Shown here: one piece after another, positions 54,061-62,265 of the stretch | Numbering within the stretch: the stretch's first letter is position 1 | Layout: every line of letters starts with the position of its first letter | Made by a program: the position numbers and the translations under genes | From: an uncultured Maribacter sp. | GTDB taxonomy: Bacteria > Bacteroidota > Bacteroidia > Flavobacteriales > Flavobacteriaceae | DNA length: 64,000 nt | Direction of reading: 5' to 3' | NCBI GenBank assembly: GCA_947498505.1 | Contig: CANMKG010000007.1 | Location: 124,001 to 188,000 of the forward strand | Notes under the pieces: generated by a model | Databases searched by the model: none | What the model was told of the DNA's origin: nothing | What the model saw: the letters and a program-made list of their open reading frames with translations, nothing else

Positions 54061-54492
54061 ATGAAACTTAATTACTACAGTTTACCACTAGATACCGGCC
54101 GTTTAATAAGCGGTAAAAAAACAGAAAAAATGCTGTTAGGTGAATCTGTAGCACAACATTTACATTTAGTAATGACCACAAGTTTTGGGGAATGTCAATT
54201 TGATAAAAGTTTTGGTTGTGCACTTTGGAATATAGATTTCAACAACGTAACAAGCGATGCTAAATTAAAGGAAAACATAGCCGAAGCAATATTAAAATCA
54301 TTACGACGTCATGAAAAAAGACTCTCAAATATAGATGTTTCAATAGATGTTGAACAAGAGGAAAGTAACATTGACGAGAAAAAAAGTAGGATAAAAAAGT
54401 TAGTGCATATTACTATTAGTGGGCTACTAACTCAAATTGATGACGAATTCGTCTATTACGAACATTTTTATATTGGACCGTTGTCCTATTAA
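54061..54492 (+). CDS. tssE: T6SS baseplate wedge protein TssE (gp25-like)
   Basis: 143 residues. GPW/gp25-fold protein that joins the baseplate to the first sheath ring. Visible pattern: SVAQHLHLVMTTSFGECQFD near residues 29-48, SFGCALWNID, ENIAEAILKSLRRHEKRLSN near 70-89, then a beta-rich C-terminal part. tssF follows after 3 bp. Confidence 0.85.
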   Translation: MKLNYYSLPLDTGRLISGKKTEKMLLGESVAQHLHLVMTTSFGECQFDKSFGCALWNIDFNNVTSDAKLKENIAEAILKSLRRHEKRLSNIDVSIDVEQEESNIDEKKSRIKKLVHITISGLLTQIDDEFVYYEHFYIGPLSY

Positions 54493-54495
54493 AAT

Positions 54496-56373
54496 ATGGA
54501 AGATTATAATAAAAAACACATTACCCGCGATATGCTTAAGCAAGCTGCGCAACTATGGAATATTCCATTAGGAGAAACCGAAACTTCTTTTGACCCATTG
54601 GTTGTTATGCTTATAAAAGCATGTGCAGGTGAATTAGAAAAAGTACATGGAAAACTCAAAGATATGAGTGCTTCCATAACCGAAAACCTAGTGGAGTTAA
54701 TGGAACCCGATTACGGGCGTAGTGCAACCCCAGCTCACGGAATTGTACAATTTTCTCCTAAAGTAGAACAAGGCATTCTTAACCCTAACCAACAACTTTT
54801 ACATAACCCTATCCAAGATTTATCCGCTAATAATCGTGAAGAATTTTTCTTTTCAAGTATTGACAGTTATCCGTTAACCGATGCTAAGGTGGACTATTTA
54901 ATTGCTGGAAAATCGTTAATACAATTCGATAAACTTGGAAGAAACAAGCAAATAGGTTCAACAAAAAAAGCAATAGCGCCTCATACCATTTATATTGGTA
55001 TTAGCACAGAACAAGAAACGTTAAACCTTACTAAACTACCCATTTATTTAAAGGCTAGAGGAGCGCAATCTACGTTGTTTTATCACTATCTTAAAACTGC
55101 AAATTGGTGGCTAGATGATACACAACTACAAACCACTAACGGACTTGGAAATTATACAAATAAAGCTCAAAAAATATTAGAAAGAGATTATAATGCAAAT
55201 GCAACCAAAATGCATCGCATATGCAATACGGTAGACCGCTACTATCAAAAACATTACATTACACTTGAAGGACCTACTTTACTAACTTCATCAACAAAAA
55301 AAACGTCACTTAAAGAAAAAAAAATAACCACTACTGCATCAGCAATAGAAGATTTACTGGACAAAAAAGAATTTAAACCAAAAGGGAATATTTTTTGGTT
55401 AAAAATTGTGTTTAACAGCATTGTTCCAGATACGCTATTACAAGACCTGTTTATCAGCATTAATGCGTACCCAGTTATTAATAGAAAAAGACATAAGGTT
55501 ACCTATCAAATGAAAGATTACCTAAACGTAATTCCTATTTTGACAGATAAACCCTTTTTAGATATTGCCACATTAGAAAACATAAAAGGTAAAGCATATT
55601 ATCCTCAACAAATACATGAAAAATTCCAACATGATTCTTCTCTAAAGGGGAGCTATGTTATTTGGGATCATGGCATGGGAAAATTAGAACAACGTAAAGC
55701 AAAAGAGCAAGTAACACATTTGTTAGACCTACTCCAAGACGAAAGTGCTGCTTTTACTTTTATGAATCAAGAGTTTTTAAAAAACAACCTTACGCAACTA
55801 GGAAAATTAATGACCGCTATAGATCAAAAATTGACCAATAGCGAAAACCTCAACAAGCAAACATATTATCTACAGATAAATCCTTTTGATGTAAACGAGC
55901 ATTTAATACTAACTTATTGGACAACAGATGGCGAATTAGCTAATGATATTCCCGTTGGTGGAATGCTAACCCCATATCAAGATGATTACTCTTTTTTAAA
56001 GGGGGGACAGTTTTTGACAATGGTACATGGGGGTAGTACAAACCCTAACCGCAAAGAACGATTAAACCGCTACAGAAGCAAAGCGTTATCCGGAGATCGC
56101 ATTGTAACCGTGGCAGACTTAAAAGCATTTTGTCATATGCATTACGGAAAAATAGTTTCCGATATAAAGGTCAAGCAAGCCACCACACTACAAATCAATA
56201 GAAATAAAGGAAGAATTCCGTGTATGCAAATCACCATTACACCATCCAGAGAGCATTTAGTTTCCGATGAAGCGTGGGAACACCTACATGAGGACTTACT
56301 ATATCATCTAAAACATAGAGCCTTAAACATTTTACCACATATTATTAAAATGAACAAACACTATGAAAAATAA
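54496..56373 (+). CDS. tssF: T6SS baseplate protein TssF
   Basis: 625 residues. Baseplate wedge component that, with TssG, TssE and TssK, forms the platform for tube and sheath. Family features: LWNIPLGETETSFDPLVVML near residues 17-36, NLVELMEPDYGRSATPAHGI near 63-82, and near the C-terminus a conserved ending KIVSDIKVKQATTLQ and SREHLVSDEAWEHLHEDLLY. Longer than most proteobacterial TssF. Overlaps the next gene by 11 bp. Confidence 0.85.
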   Translation: MEDYNKKHITRDMLKQAAQLWNIPLGETETSFDPLVVMLIKACAGELEKVHGKLKDMSASITENLVELMEPDYGRSATPAHGIVQFSPKVEQGILNPNQQLLHNPIQDLSANNREEFFFSSIDSYPLTDAKVDYLIAGKSLIQFDKLGRNKQIGSTKKAIAPHTIYIGISTEQETLNLTKLPIYLKARGAQSTLFYHYLKTANWWLDDTQLQTTNGLGNYTNKAQKILERDYNANATKMHRICNTVDRYYQKHYITLEGPTLLTSSTKKTSLKEKKITTTASAIEDLLDKKEFKPKGNIFWLKIVFNSIVPDTLLQDLFISINAYPVINRKRHKVTYQMKDYLNVIPILTDKPFLDIATLENIKGKAYYPQQIHEKFQHDSSLKGSYVIWDHGMGKLEQRKAKEQVTHLLDLLQDESAAFTFMNQEFLKNNLTQLGKLMTAIDQKLTNSENLNKQTYYLQINPFDVNEHLILTYWTTDGELANDIPVGGMLTPYQDDYSFLKGGQFLTMVHGGSTNPNRKERLNRYRSKALSGDRIVTVADLKAFCHMHYGKIVSDIKVKQATTLQINRNKGRIPCMQITITPSREHLVSDEAWEHLHEDLLYHLKHRALNILPHIIKMNKHYEK

Positions 56374-57367
56374 AGCTAGTCAGGCACCGTACTTAGATAA
56401 CATGGTTCGCTACTTTTTTGCTGCAATTATTGGCATTTCTGGCATAATAGTAGGCTTTAAAGTTGCGGACACCATGAATTGTGAATATGTAGAAATAGAT
56501 ATTTCTGCCATGGAATATAGAGTGGGCGAACTTATTGAGTTTACAGACCTAACAGAAAAAGCGGAAAGCTGGTCATGGAGTTTCGGAGACAGCACAGATA
56601 CAGTAGATAAACGCAAAGCATATCACATCTACGATAAACCTGGAAACTACGAAATACGTTTAATGGTTAACGGGCAGTGTGAGCGTCTGGAAGAATTAAT
56701 TATAAAAGAAAGAAAATTTGTATTAGACCCTTCAAAAATCCCTTATTTTGAATTACCCGAAAGCATTGCAGTAGGCACTCCCCTTCGTGTTAAAGACACC
56801 ACCAAAAGCTATAGTTGGGAATGGCGTTTTGGAGATACCTCAAAAGCAAACGCTCTAACTCGTAGAGCCGAATATACCTATAAAGAACCAGGTATACGAA
56901 CCGTTTCGTTAATCACAAATGGAGACATTCGCCATATGGCCAGCAAAAAGATTATGGTTTATTTAAAAGAAAATCCACCTCCAAAACCCAATCGTAGACG
57001 AAGAAGAAACGCAAGTCAGGCAGTATCAATTGATACCATTCCTATAATTCCTGAAGATTGGATAGAAAGTCAATTAAAAAAGGATATGGGACCATACATA
57101 AGCGAAGGAGATTTTAAAACGCAGTTAGAAAAAGTAATTCGAGAGGATGCTAGTCCCAAATACTTTACAGAATACTTCTGCGGAGAAATTAACAAAAACT
57201 GTATCGTAGATGGTGAAAGCATGCCTTTTTTAGAGCTATGCACATATCTTAAAAAACGAAAAAGAAGAAAAATAACAAAGCTAGAACTCTTTAGAGAAGA
57301 AGGTTCTAATTGTATTAAATATGTACAATTAAGTTTAAAAAGAAAGTGGTTACAGGTTAAAAAATAA
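56363..57367 (+). CDS. Membrane-anchored PKD-repeat protein of the T6SS locus
   Basis: 334 residues. Membrane helix about 13-33 (YFFAAIIGISGIIVGFKVAD) near the N-terminus, then two PKD domains (about 50-115 with SWSWSFGDST, and about 130-205 with SWEWRFGDTSKA), a basic Pro-rich linker (PPKPNRRRRRN) and a C-terminal domain of about 110 residues. T6SSiii lacks the classical TssJLM envelope complex and uses Bacteroidota-specific membrane proteins instead; an envelope-spanning or TssP-type role is inferred. Overlaps tssF and precedes tssK by 4 bp, so it is part of the structural operon. Confidence 0.7.
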   Translation: MKNKASQAPYLDNMVRYFFAAIIGISGIIVGFKVADTMNCEYVEIDISAMEYRVGELIEFTDLTEKAESWSWSFGDSTDTVDKRKAYHIYDKPGNYEIRLMVNGQCERLEELIIKERKFVLDPSKIPYFELPESIAVGTPLRVKDTTKSYSWEWRFGDTSKANALTRRAEYTYKEPGIRTVSLITNGDIRHMASKKIMVYLKENPPPKPNRRRRRNASQAVSIDTIPIIPEDWIESQLKKDMGPYISEGDFKTQLEKVIREDASPKYFTEYFCGEINKNCIVDGESMPFLELCTYLKKRKRRKITKLELFREEGSNCIKYVQLSLKRKWLQVKK

Positions 57368-57371
57368 TATT

Positions 57372-58526
57372 ATGGAAAATACAACTATACATCGCATTAA
57401 CTGGGTAGATGGGATGAAAATGAATAAAGATCATTTTCTAGGGTTAGAAGACGCATTGTTACAGCATACCGCATATACCAATATGGGGCATATTACCAAT
57501 AACAATTATGGATTATTATCCGTTTCTGGTGAGAAAAAATTCAATATTCAGCTATCATTAGATGGTCGCAAAGGAGCCACCGTTACTTTACTTAGCTGTT
57601 ATGCTATAACTCGAGGAGGTCACCTCATTCATGTAAATGAGCAAATTACCAGCTTATTAGCACTTTCCAATACAACCTTAAGTTGTCATAAAGAATGGGG
57701 TAAAGATGAAAGCGGCACCTTTCAAATAGTATTAGGTGTTAGCCCGCTAGAGCGTATTGCAATTGGATCTGCCGATCCAGAAGAACAACCGCTTCGTAAA
57801 CCATATGTCGTTCCAAAATATCAAATATCCATATTACCTGTTAAAGATGAACAACCCGAAGAAATGGGAGATTTTCATTTAACCATTGGTTTAATAACGG
57901 TTGAAAAAGGAATAGCACACTTAGTAGAAAATTATATACCGCCATGTACAACGCTTAATGCGCATCCAAGTTTGTGGGATTATTATCAAAATTTTGGTGG
58001 TGCTTTAAATGCTCTGGAGGAACTCAGTCTAAAAATAATTCAAAAAATATACCGCAAAAAGCAAAGTAACGATTTGGCCCGTATGGTACTTTCCATAACT
58101 AAAGATTTACAGCTATACCTTTCTCATGCCATACCCAACTACCGAATAACGGATATGCACGCAGAACCAACTCATATGATTGCTCGCTTAATGGGAGTTG
58201 CCAGAACAGTTCAAGGCAGTGTAAACATATACGCAGGAACCGGAAAAGAATCACTATTAAATTATTTAACGGAATGGTGCGATTTAAATCAAGGGGAGTT
58301 TGAAAATGTTTTATCCAACGTTTCACAACTCCAATATGTGCACAACAACATGTCTAAATCCATAGAAGTAGTAGAACAATGTACAAATCTGTTAGTTCAA
58401 CTCTTTAGAAAATTAGAAGAACTAGAGTACATCGGTAAAAAATCTAGCTCTAAGCTTTTTGTAAAAGAAGATATCATTGAAGAGGAACAAACTCGCGTAT
58501 CTGGCAGGTTTTTTGTAGAGGAATAA
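57372..58526 (+). CDS. tssK: T6SS baseplate protein TssK
   Basis: 384 residues. Trimeric baseplate-to-membrane-complex connector related to phage receptor-binding proteins. The N-terminal start INWVDGMKMNKDHFLGLEDALL (quoted INWVDGMKMNKDHF, residues 9-22) fits the family's W-x-x-G-M-x-x-x-x-x-H-F pattern. Later blocks: DWGKD-type acidic turns, ISILPVKDEQPEE near 155-167 and a C-terminal helical domain. Ends the tssE-tssF-PKD-tssK run; a 135-bp gap with a regulatory-motif copy follows. Confidence 0.85.
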   Translation: MENTTIHRINWVDGMKMNKDHFLGLEDALLQHTAYTNMGHITNNNYGLLSVSGEKKFNIQLSLDGRKGATVTLLSCYAITRGGHLIHVNEQITSLLALSNTTLSCHKEWGKDESGTFQIVLGVSPLERIAIGSADPEEQPLRKPYVVPKYQISILPVKDEQPEEMGDFHLTIGLITVEKGIAHLVENYIPPCTTLNAHPSLWDYYQNFGGALNALEELSLKIIQKIYRKKQSNDLARMVLSITKDLQLYLSHAIPNYRITDMHAEPTHMIARLMGVARTVQGSVNIYAGTGKESLLNYLTEWCDLNQGEFENVLSNVSQLQYVHNNMSKSIEVVEQCTNLLVQLFRKLEELEYIGKKSSSKLFVKEDIIEEEQTRVSGRFFVEE

Positions 58527-58550
58527 TACATTGTACGAAAAAACATATGG

Positions 58551-58563
58551 TGTATTTCGTCGA
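58551..58563 (+). promoter_or_regulatory. Fourth copy of the TGYATTTCRTCGA motif, upstream of tssO
   Basis: TGTATTTCGTCGA lies 99 bp before the tssO start, preceded by GG as in the third hcp copy (GGTGTGTATTTCATC against GGTGTATTTCGTC). The shared motif suggests that tssO and hcp respond to the same regulator. Confidence 0.4.
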
Positions 58564-58661
58564 AAATTCAAAAAAAGAAAGAAAATAACATATATATTAA
58601 CCTAAAAATCTTCGTATATAGACTGGTTAACAACCAATTAACTTACGCAGACCATTAATCT

Positions 58662-59174
58662 ATGAAAGCAAAAAACGAAAAAGAACGGAACAAAAGTTTC
58701 TTAAAATTCATTGCTCTTTTTGTTGTAACCACACTACTAGTTATTGGGGCAATATTTTTAAACTATCGTGTTCCACATAAAGAAAATGCATTACTTAGAG
58801 AGCGTGCAAAAAAAATTGAACGAGAAATAGAATTTCAGCGAACGTTTGCAAGTGAAATTAACAACACAAGAAACTTATTAGATTCTCTAGATTTAAAAGG
58901 GCAAAACCTTTCCTATTTAAACGATTTAATAGGTCAAAAATTAGTAAAAATACAAAGCGGATTACCCGCTAAAGATTCAACTTTTAGATACAAAATGTAT
59001 AAAAACATTTTAGACATACTGGTTGATTATCAAAAAAGTAAGAAAGAATTAAACGCCTTATCTGACGCTCAAACTCAAATTAAAGATTATCAAATAGAGC
59101 TCGAAAAAACACAACAAGAATTAGAACAAGCAAAACGCGATTTAGATATTTTACGAGTGTCTAGAAGACGATAA
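58662..59174 (+). CDS. tssO: T6SSiii protein TssO
   Basis: 170 residues. One membrane helix at about 12-32 (FIALFVVTTLLVIGAIFLNY) after a charged N-terminal NEKERNKSFLKF, and a periplasmic region ending in a coiled coil (about 130-165). TssO is one of the subtype iii-specific genes and is thought to form part of the membrane complex that replaces TssJLM. Assigned from architecture, the NEKERNKSFLKF pattern and position. Confidence 0.75.
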   Translation: MKAKNEKERNKSFLKFIALFVVTTLLVIGAIFLNYRVPHKENALLRERAKKIEREIEFQRTFASEINNTRNLLDSLDLKGQNLSYLNDLIGQKLVKIQSGLPAKDSTFRYKMYKNILDILVDYQKSKKELNALSDAQTQIKDYQIELEKTQQELEQAKRDLDILRVSRRR

Positions 59175-59302
59175 CTGTTAAACTATGTGCATTAGGTCGA
59201 ATTTAACAAATCCTTGATCTTTGTTTTATAAGATGAAGCGCAAAAAAGAGTTATTTTAAGGAGATTTTTCTTACCAAAGAAAACAACTATTATTATTTTT
59301 TA

Positions 59303-59935
59303 ATGAGAATTAAGATTACACATACCGCAAACAAGTATATACTAGCCTTTCTTATAATTATAGGAGCGCTTAGCTGTGGTACAAAAAAAACAGTACTAAA
59401 CACCAGTGAAACAACAATAGAATCACAACAAAAGCCACCTTCTACCCTTCAAGTAAAATATGGTAAGGTATTGGGTATTGTGCCCGATTCTGTTACCAAC
59501 ATAAACCTATATGCGTTTATTGATGATTGGATGGAAACCCCATATCGTTTAGGAGGCGAAACCGAAAAAGGAATAGACTGCTCCTCGTTTACACAATTAC
59601 TCTACGGAAAAGTGTTTGACTTGTATATAGAGCGCACTGCGCATAAACAATTTACTAGTAAAGAACTTAGCAGATTTAGAGGAAAAGATTATTTAAAAGA
59701 AGGCGACCTACTCTTTTTTCAAAGCCTTAGTAATACAGATGGCTACATTGATCATGTAGGTATTTATTTAGCAAACGACAAGTTTGTGCACTCAACATCG
59801 TACCGCGGAAAAAGCAAGAAAAACGGTGTCCAAATAAGCGATTTGCGCAACGCACATTGGGAAAAACGTTTTGTAGCTGCGGGAAAACGCAAAGATTTTA
59901 AAACCCCAAATCTAGACAAGGTTGAAAAAGAATGA
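59303..59935 (+). CDS. NlpC/P60 lipoprotein peptidase in the T6SS locus
   Basis: 210 residues. Lipoprotein signal with lipobox LSCG (Cys25). The NlpC/P60 fold has catalytic Cys93 in GIDCSSF, His151 in DHVGIYLA and a further polar residue near His163 (FVHST). These enzymes cut bonds of peptidoglycan stem peptides. Its place in the T6SS operon (overlapping the next gene by 4 bp) suggests it opens the cell wall for the secretion machine, or supplies the lipoprotein component of the envelope complex; an effector role is less likely because it carries a lipobox. Confidence 0.75.
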   Translation: MRIKITHTANKYILAFLIIIGALSCGTKKTVLNTSETTIESQQKPPSTLQVKYGKVLGIVPDSVTNINLYAFIDDWMETPYRLGGETEKGIDCSSFTQLLYGKVFDLYIERTAHKQFTSKELSRFRGKDYLKEGDLLFFQSLSNTDGYIDHVGIYLANDKFVHSTSYRGKSKKNGVQISDLRNAHWEKRFVAAGKRKDFKTPNLDKVEKE

Positions 59936-60939
59936 AGAATTCGTTACCACATATCGTAAATACACTTTCAGAATTACACACAAAGCTTAAAGCCGAAGTT
60001 GTAGTTTCTGAGTTAAAAGATCAAGCAAAACTAACTGCTGACCAAATTGTGGTTCGTAACCGTAGTGGTTTTAAACGCGCCTACGAAGAAGACATACTTA
60101 CTTACAGTTTGAGTACAGATGACGATTACTCCGATTATTTGGAGGTTGAGCTATCTCGAAATGGTATTTATGACCGCTTACCAGAAGGCATATTTCATAA
60201 AACAACTAAAAGCGATACCGAAAAACAATTTGCAGATTTTAGACGTCAGCAAAAACAAGAACAAGAAAATGCACGTCTATTATTTGCACCTATTGAAAAT
60301 GCCATTTTTAATAGTGAAGTAGCTATTGAACAGCAACGTAAAAAACAGGTTGCATATACGGTAGGGTTAGAAGATGGTTTTTTATATAACTTCTGGGGAA
60401 TTCCCGATAATTTTCCGAAAAAATATGCGGCTCCACTAATTAGATTATTACCCCATGCTAAAGATCTAGCAGGTGACTTAGAACAAACTTTTTATGCACT
60501 GGAACTTTTGTTAGACATAAAAGTAAGTTATCATACCTTTTTTACTGAAATACCTCAACAAAAGAAAGAAAAACAAAATACGCAACTAGGGGTAAACTTT
60601 ATATTGGAATCTACCAATACCCAAAAAAACAAGTATAAAACACGGCTTAAAATCAACCACGATATTCTTGAGAATTTTGTAGAAGCAGAAAATAACCAAA
60701 ATGCAGTGTCTTTAGCACAGCCGTCGTTAGAAGTAGTTTTGCACCCCAATAAACAAGAAGGCATTCCTAATTGTTTAAAAAAAGAAGGATTACTAGAAAT
60801 TGCAAATGTATTCTATGACTATTTTATTCCAATGGAATACCGCATTACCACTAAAATAAGTGTGGAAAACACAAAAGGTTTTATCGCAGACAAACAAAAA
60901 GGAGCTTATTTGGGTATGTCAACCCTATTAGGCGCATAA
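59932..60939 (+). CDS. tssG: TssG-like T6SS baseplate protein
   Basis: 335 residues. No membrane segments. TssG is a baseplate wedge partner of TssF, usually about 300-350 residues, ending in an LG-containing motif; this protein ends YLGMSTLLGA. It has weak overall conservation, including a central segment LEDGFLYNFWGIPDNFPKKY near 144-163 (quoted in part). Assigned by length, position and the missing TssG elsewhere; other T6SSiii-specific subunits are possible. Confidence 0.55.
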   Translation: MKNSLPHIVNTLSELHTKLKAEVVVSELKDQAKLTADQIVVRNRSGFKRAYEEDILTYSLSTDDDYSDYLEVELSRNGIYDRLPEGIFHKTTKSDTEKQFADFRRQQKQEQENARLLFAPIENAIFNSEVAIEQQRKKQVAYTVGLEDGFLYNFWGIPDNFPKKYAAPLIRLLPHAKDLAGDLEQTFYALELLLDIKVSYHTFFTEIPQQKKEKQNTQLGVNFILESTNTQKNKYKTRLKINHDILENFVEAENNQNAVSLAQPSLEVVLHPNKQEGIPNCLKKEGLLEIANVFYDYFIPMEYRITTKISVENTKGFIADKQKGAYLGMSTLLGA

Positions 60940-60960
60940 AAATATAATAACACTAACACA

Positions 60961-61827
60961 ATGATGACAACTTTATTAGGCAGCAACATTTTTAAAATAA
61001 GCATGGTATTAATGCTTGTTAGCGGTTTTGTTATGGCACTTGCCGCAAAAGTGCGCACCATTTTTAAAAAAAATAAACTAAAAGCATTTTTATACCTTTT
61101 TTCGGTAGTATTATTATTTGCTTTAACTGCATTAATAGCACACCAAAAAGTATTAAATAATGAGCCACTAAACGCCTTTATTGGCATGGAGATTATTGTG
61201 CTTTTACTAGGTATTGGTCATGTATACGTATTACGCACCGTTTTTAAGGAATGGTTTGAAGATAAAAACGACTTTTTTAAAGAAGTGCTTTTTACCGTAG
61301 TAATACTTTGTATTTCACTAATGGCATTTGCAAATATTGTGGGGCGTTTTAAAGAAGAATTTATGCTCTTTTATTTAGGAGTAGGTGTTGCTTTTGTACT
61401 ACCACTGCTAGCGTTAAAAATGTATGAACTTTCTGCATTAATACCAGTGCCTGTTTACAAAAAATGGGCATTTCCCGTTGGCGTAGAACTCAGAGAACCC
61501 TCGCAAAACGAACTTGCAAATCCTCTTGTAATTACCTTTCAATTACGTAAAAAAGATGGTGACACTACAATTAGTAGATTGCGCACCAAAGCACCAGAAG
61601 ATATGGAGTTTGGGCGCCTGTTTTACTTTTTCGTAGAAGATTACAACCAACTACACCCCGAACAAAAAATACAAGTGCAAGATAAAAATAACAAACCCAG
61701 TGGGTATATTTTTTACTTTAAACCTAACTGGTGGAGCCCTATACAACATATAGACACTACTAAAACCGTAAAATGGAATGGCATTCGTGAAGATTGCACC
61801 ATAATAGTACAACAAGACAACAACTAA
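60961..61827 (+). CDS. tssN: T6SSiii membrane protein TssN
   Basis: 288 residues. Five hydrophobic segments in the first about 155 residues (for example about 10-29, 42-61, 71-92, 108-126, 133-151) and a soluble C-terminal domain (about 160-288, with GRLFYFFVEDYNQLHPEQKI). TssN is the polytopic subtype iii-specific membrane component. Assignment rests on this architecture and on its place between tssG-like and hcp genes. Confidence 0.75.
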   Translation: MMTTLLGSNIFKISMVLMLVSGFVMALAAKVRTIFKKNKLKAFLYLFSVVLLFALTALIAHQKVLNNEPLNAFIGMEIIVLLLGIGHVYVLRTVFKEWFEDKNDFFKEVLFTVVILCISLMAFANIVGRFKEEFMLFYLGVGVAFVLPLLALKMYELSALIPVPVYKKWAFPVGVELREPSQNELANPLVITFQLRKKDGDTTISRLRTKAPEDMEFGRLFYFFVEDYNQLHPEQKIQVQDKNNKPSGYIFYFKPNWWSPIQHIDTTKTVKWNGIREDCTIIVQQDNN

Positions 61828-61852
61828 ACAATAACCTTTAACAATATAAATT

Positions 61853-62251
61853 ATGTCTTTTAAAGCAAAATTAGAATTAGACGGTAAAGAAATTACAATA
61901 CTTAACTATATGCTACATGTGGATCAGCAGTCTGATGTTACAGGTAGGCCTACTGCAAGTCCAACCGCTGGGCAACTTTCGCTCACCTTAGAAATGAGCA
62001 TACATACTAAAGAAATTGTGCGATGGGCTTTATCAGACACAAGTACAAAAGACGGCAAAGTTGTTTTTTATAATAACAATTTAAGTGGAATTATGAGAAC
62101 CATTGAATTTAGCAAAGCATATTGTCTTAAGTATAACGAGAATTTTGATGATGAAGGAATTAATCCTTTTACAATTTCAATTTTGATTAGTGCAAAGGAA
62201 GTAAAAGTTGGTGACGAAAAACACGAAAACAACTGGCCAATGGCTCAATAA
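61853..62251 (+). CDS. tssD: T6SS tube protein Hcp (TssD), third copy
   Basis: 132 residues. Hcp pattern: MSFKAKLELDGKEITIL, TGRPTASPTAGQL near 30-42, and NPFTISILISAKEVKVGD near the C-terminus. It is the copy closest to the first Hcp (44439) in start and length. The candidate effector gene starts 15 bp downstream, so this Hcp may be dedicated to that cargo. Confidence 0.92.
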   Translation: MSFKAKLELDGKEITILNYMLHVDQQSDVTGRPTASPTAGQLSLTLEMSIHTKEIVRWALSDTSTKDGKVVFYNNNLSGIMRTIEFSKAYCLKYNENFDDEGINPFTISILISAKEVKVGDEKHENNWPMAQ

Positions 62252-62265
62252 ACAATTATAGTTAC

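Noticed and set aside
59303-59935. NlpC/P60 protein as a secreted T6SS effector
   Set aside because: It has a lipoprotein signal and no adjacent immunity gene; a structural or assembly role fits better, though not proven.
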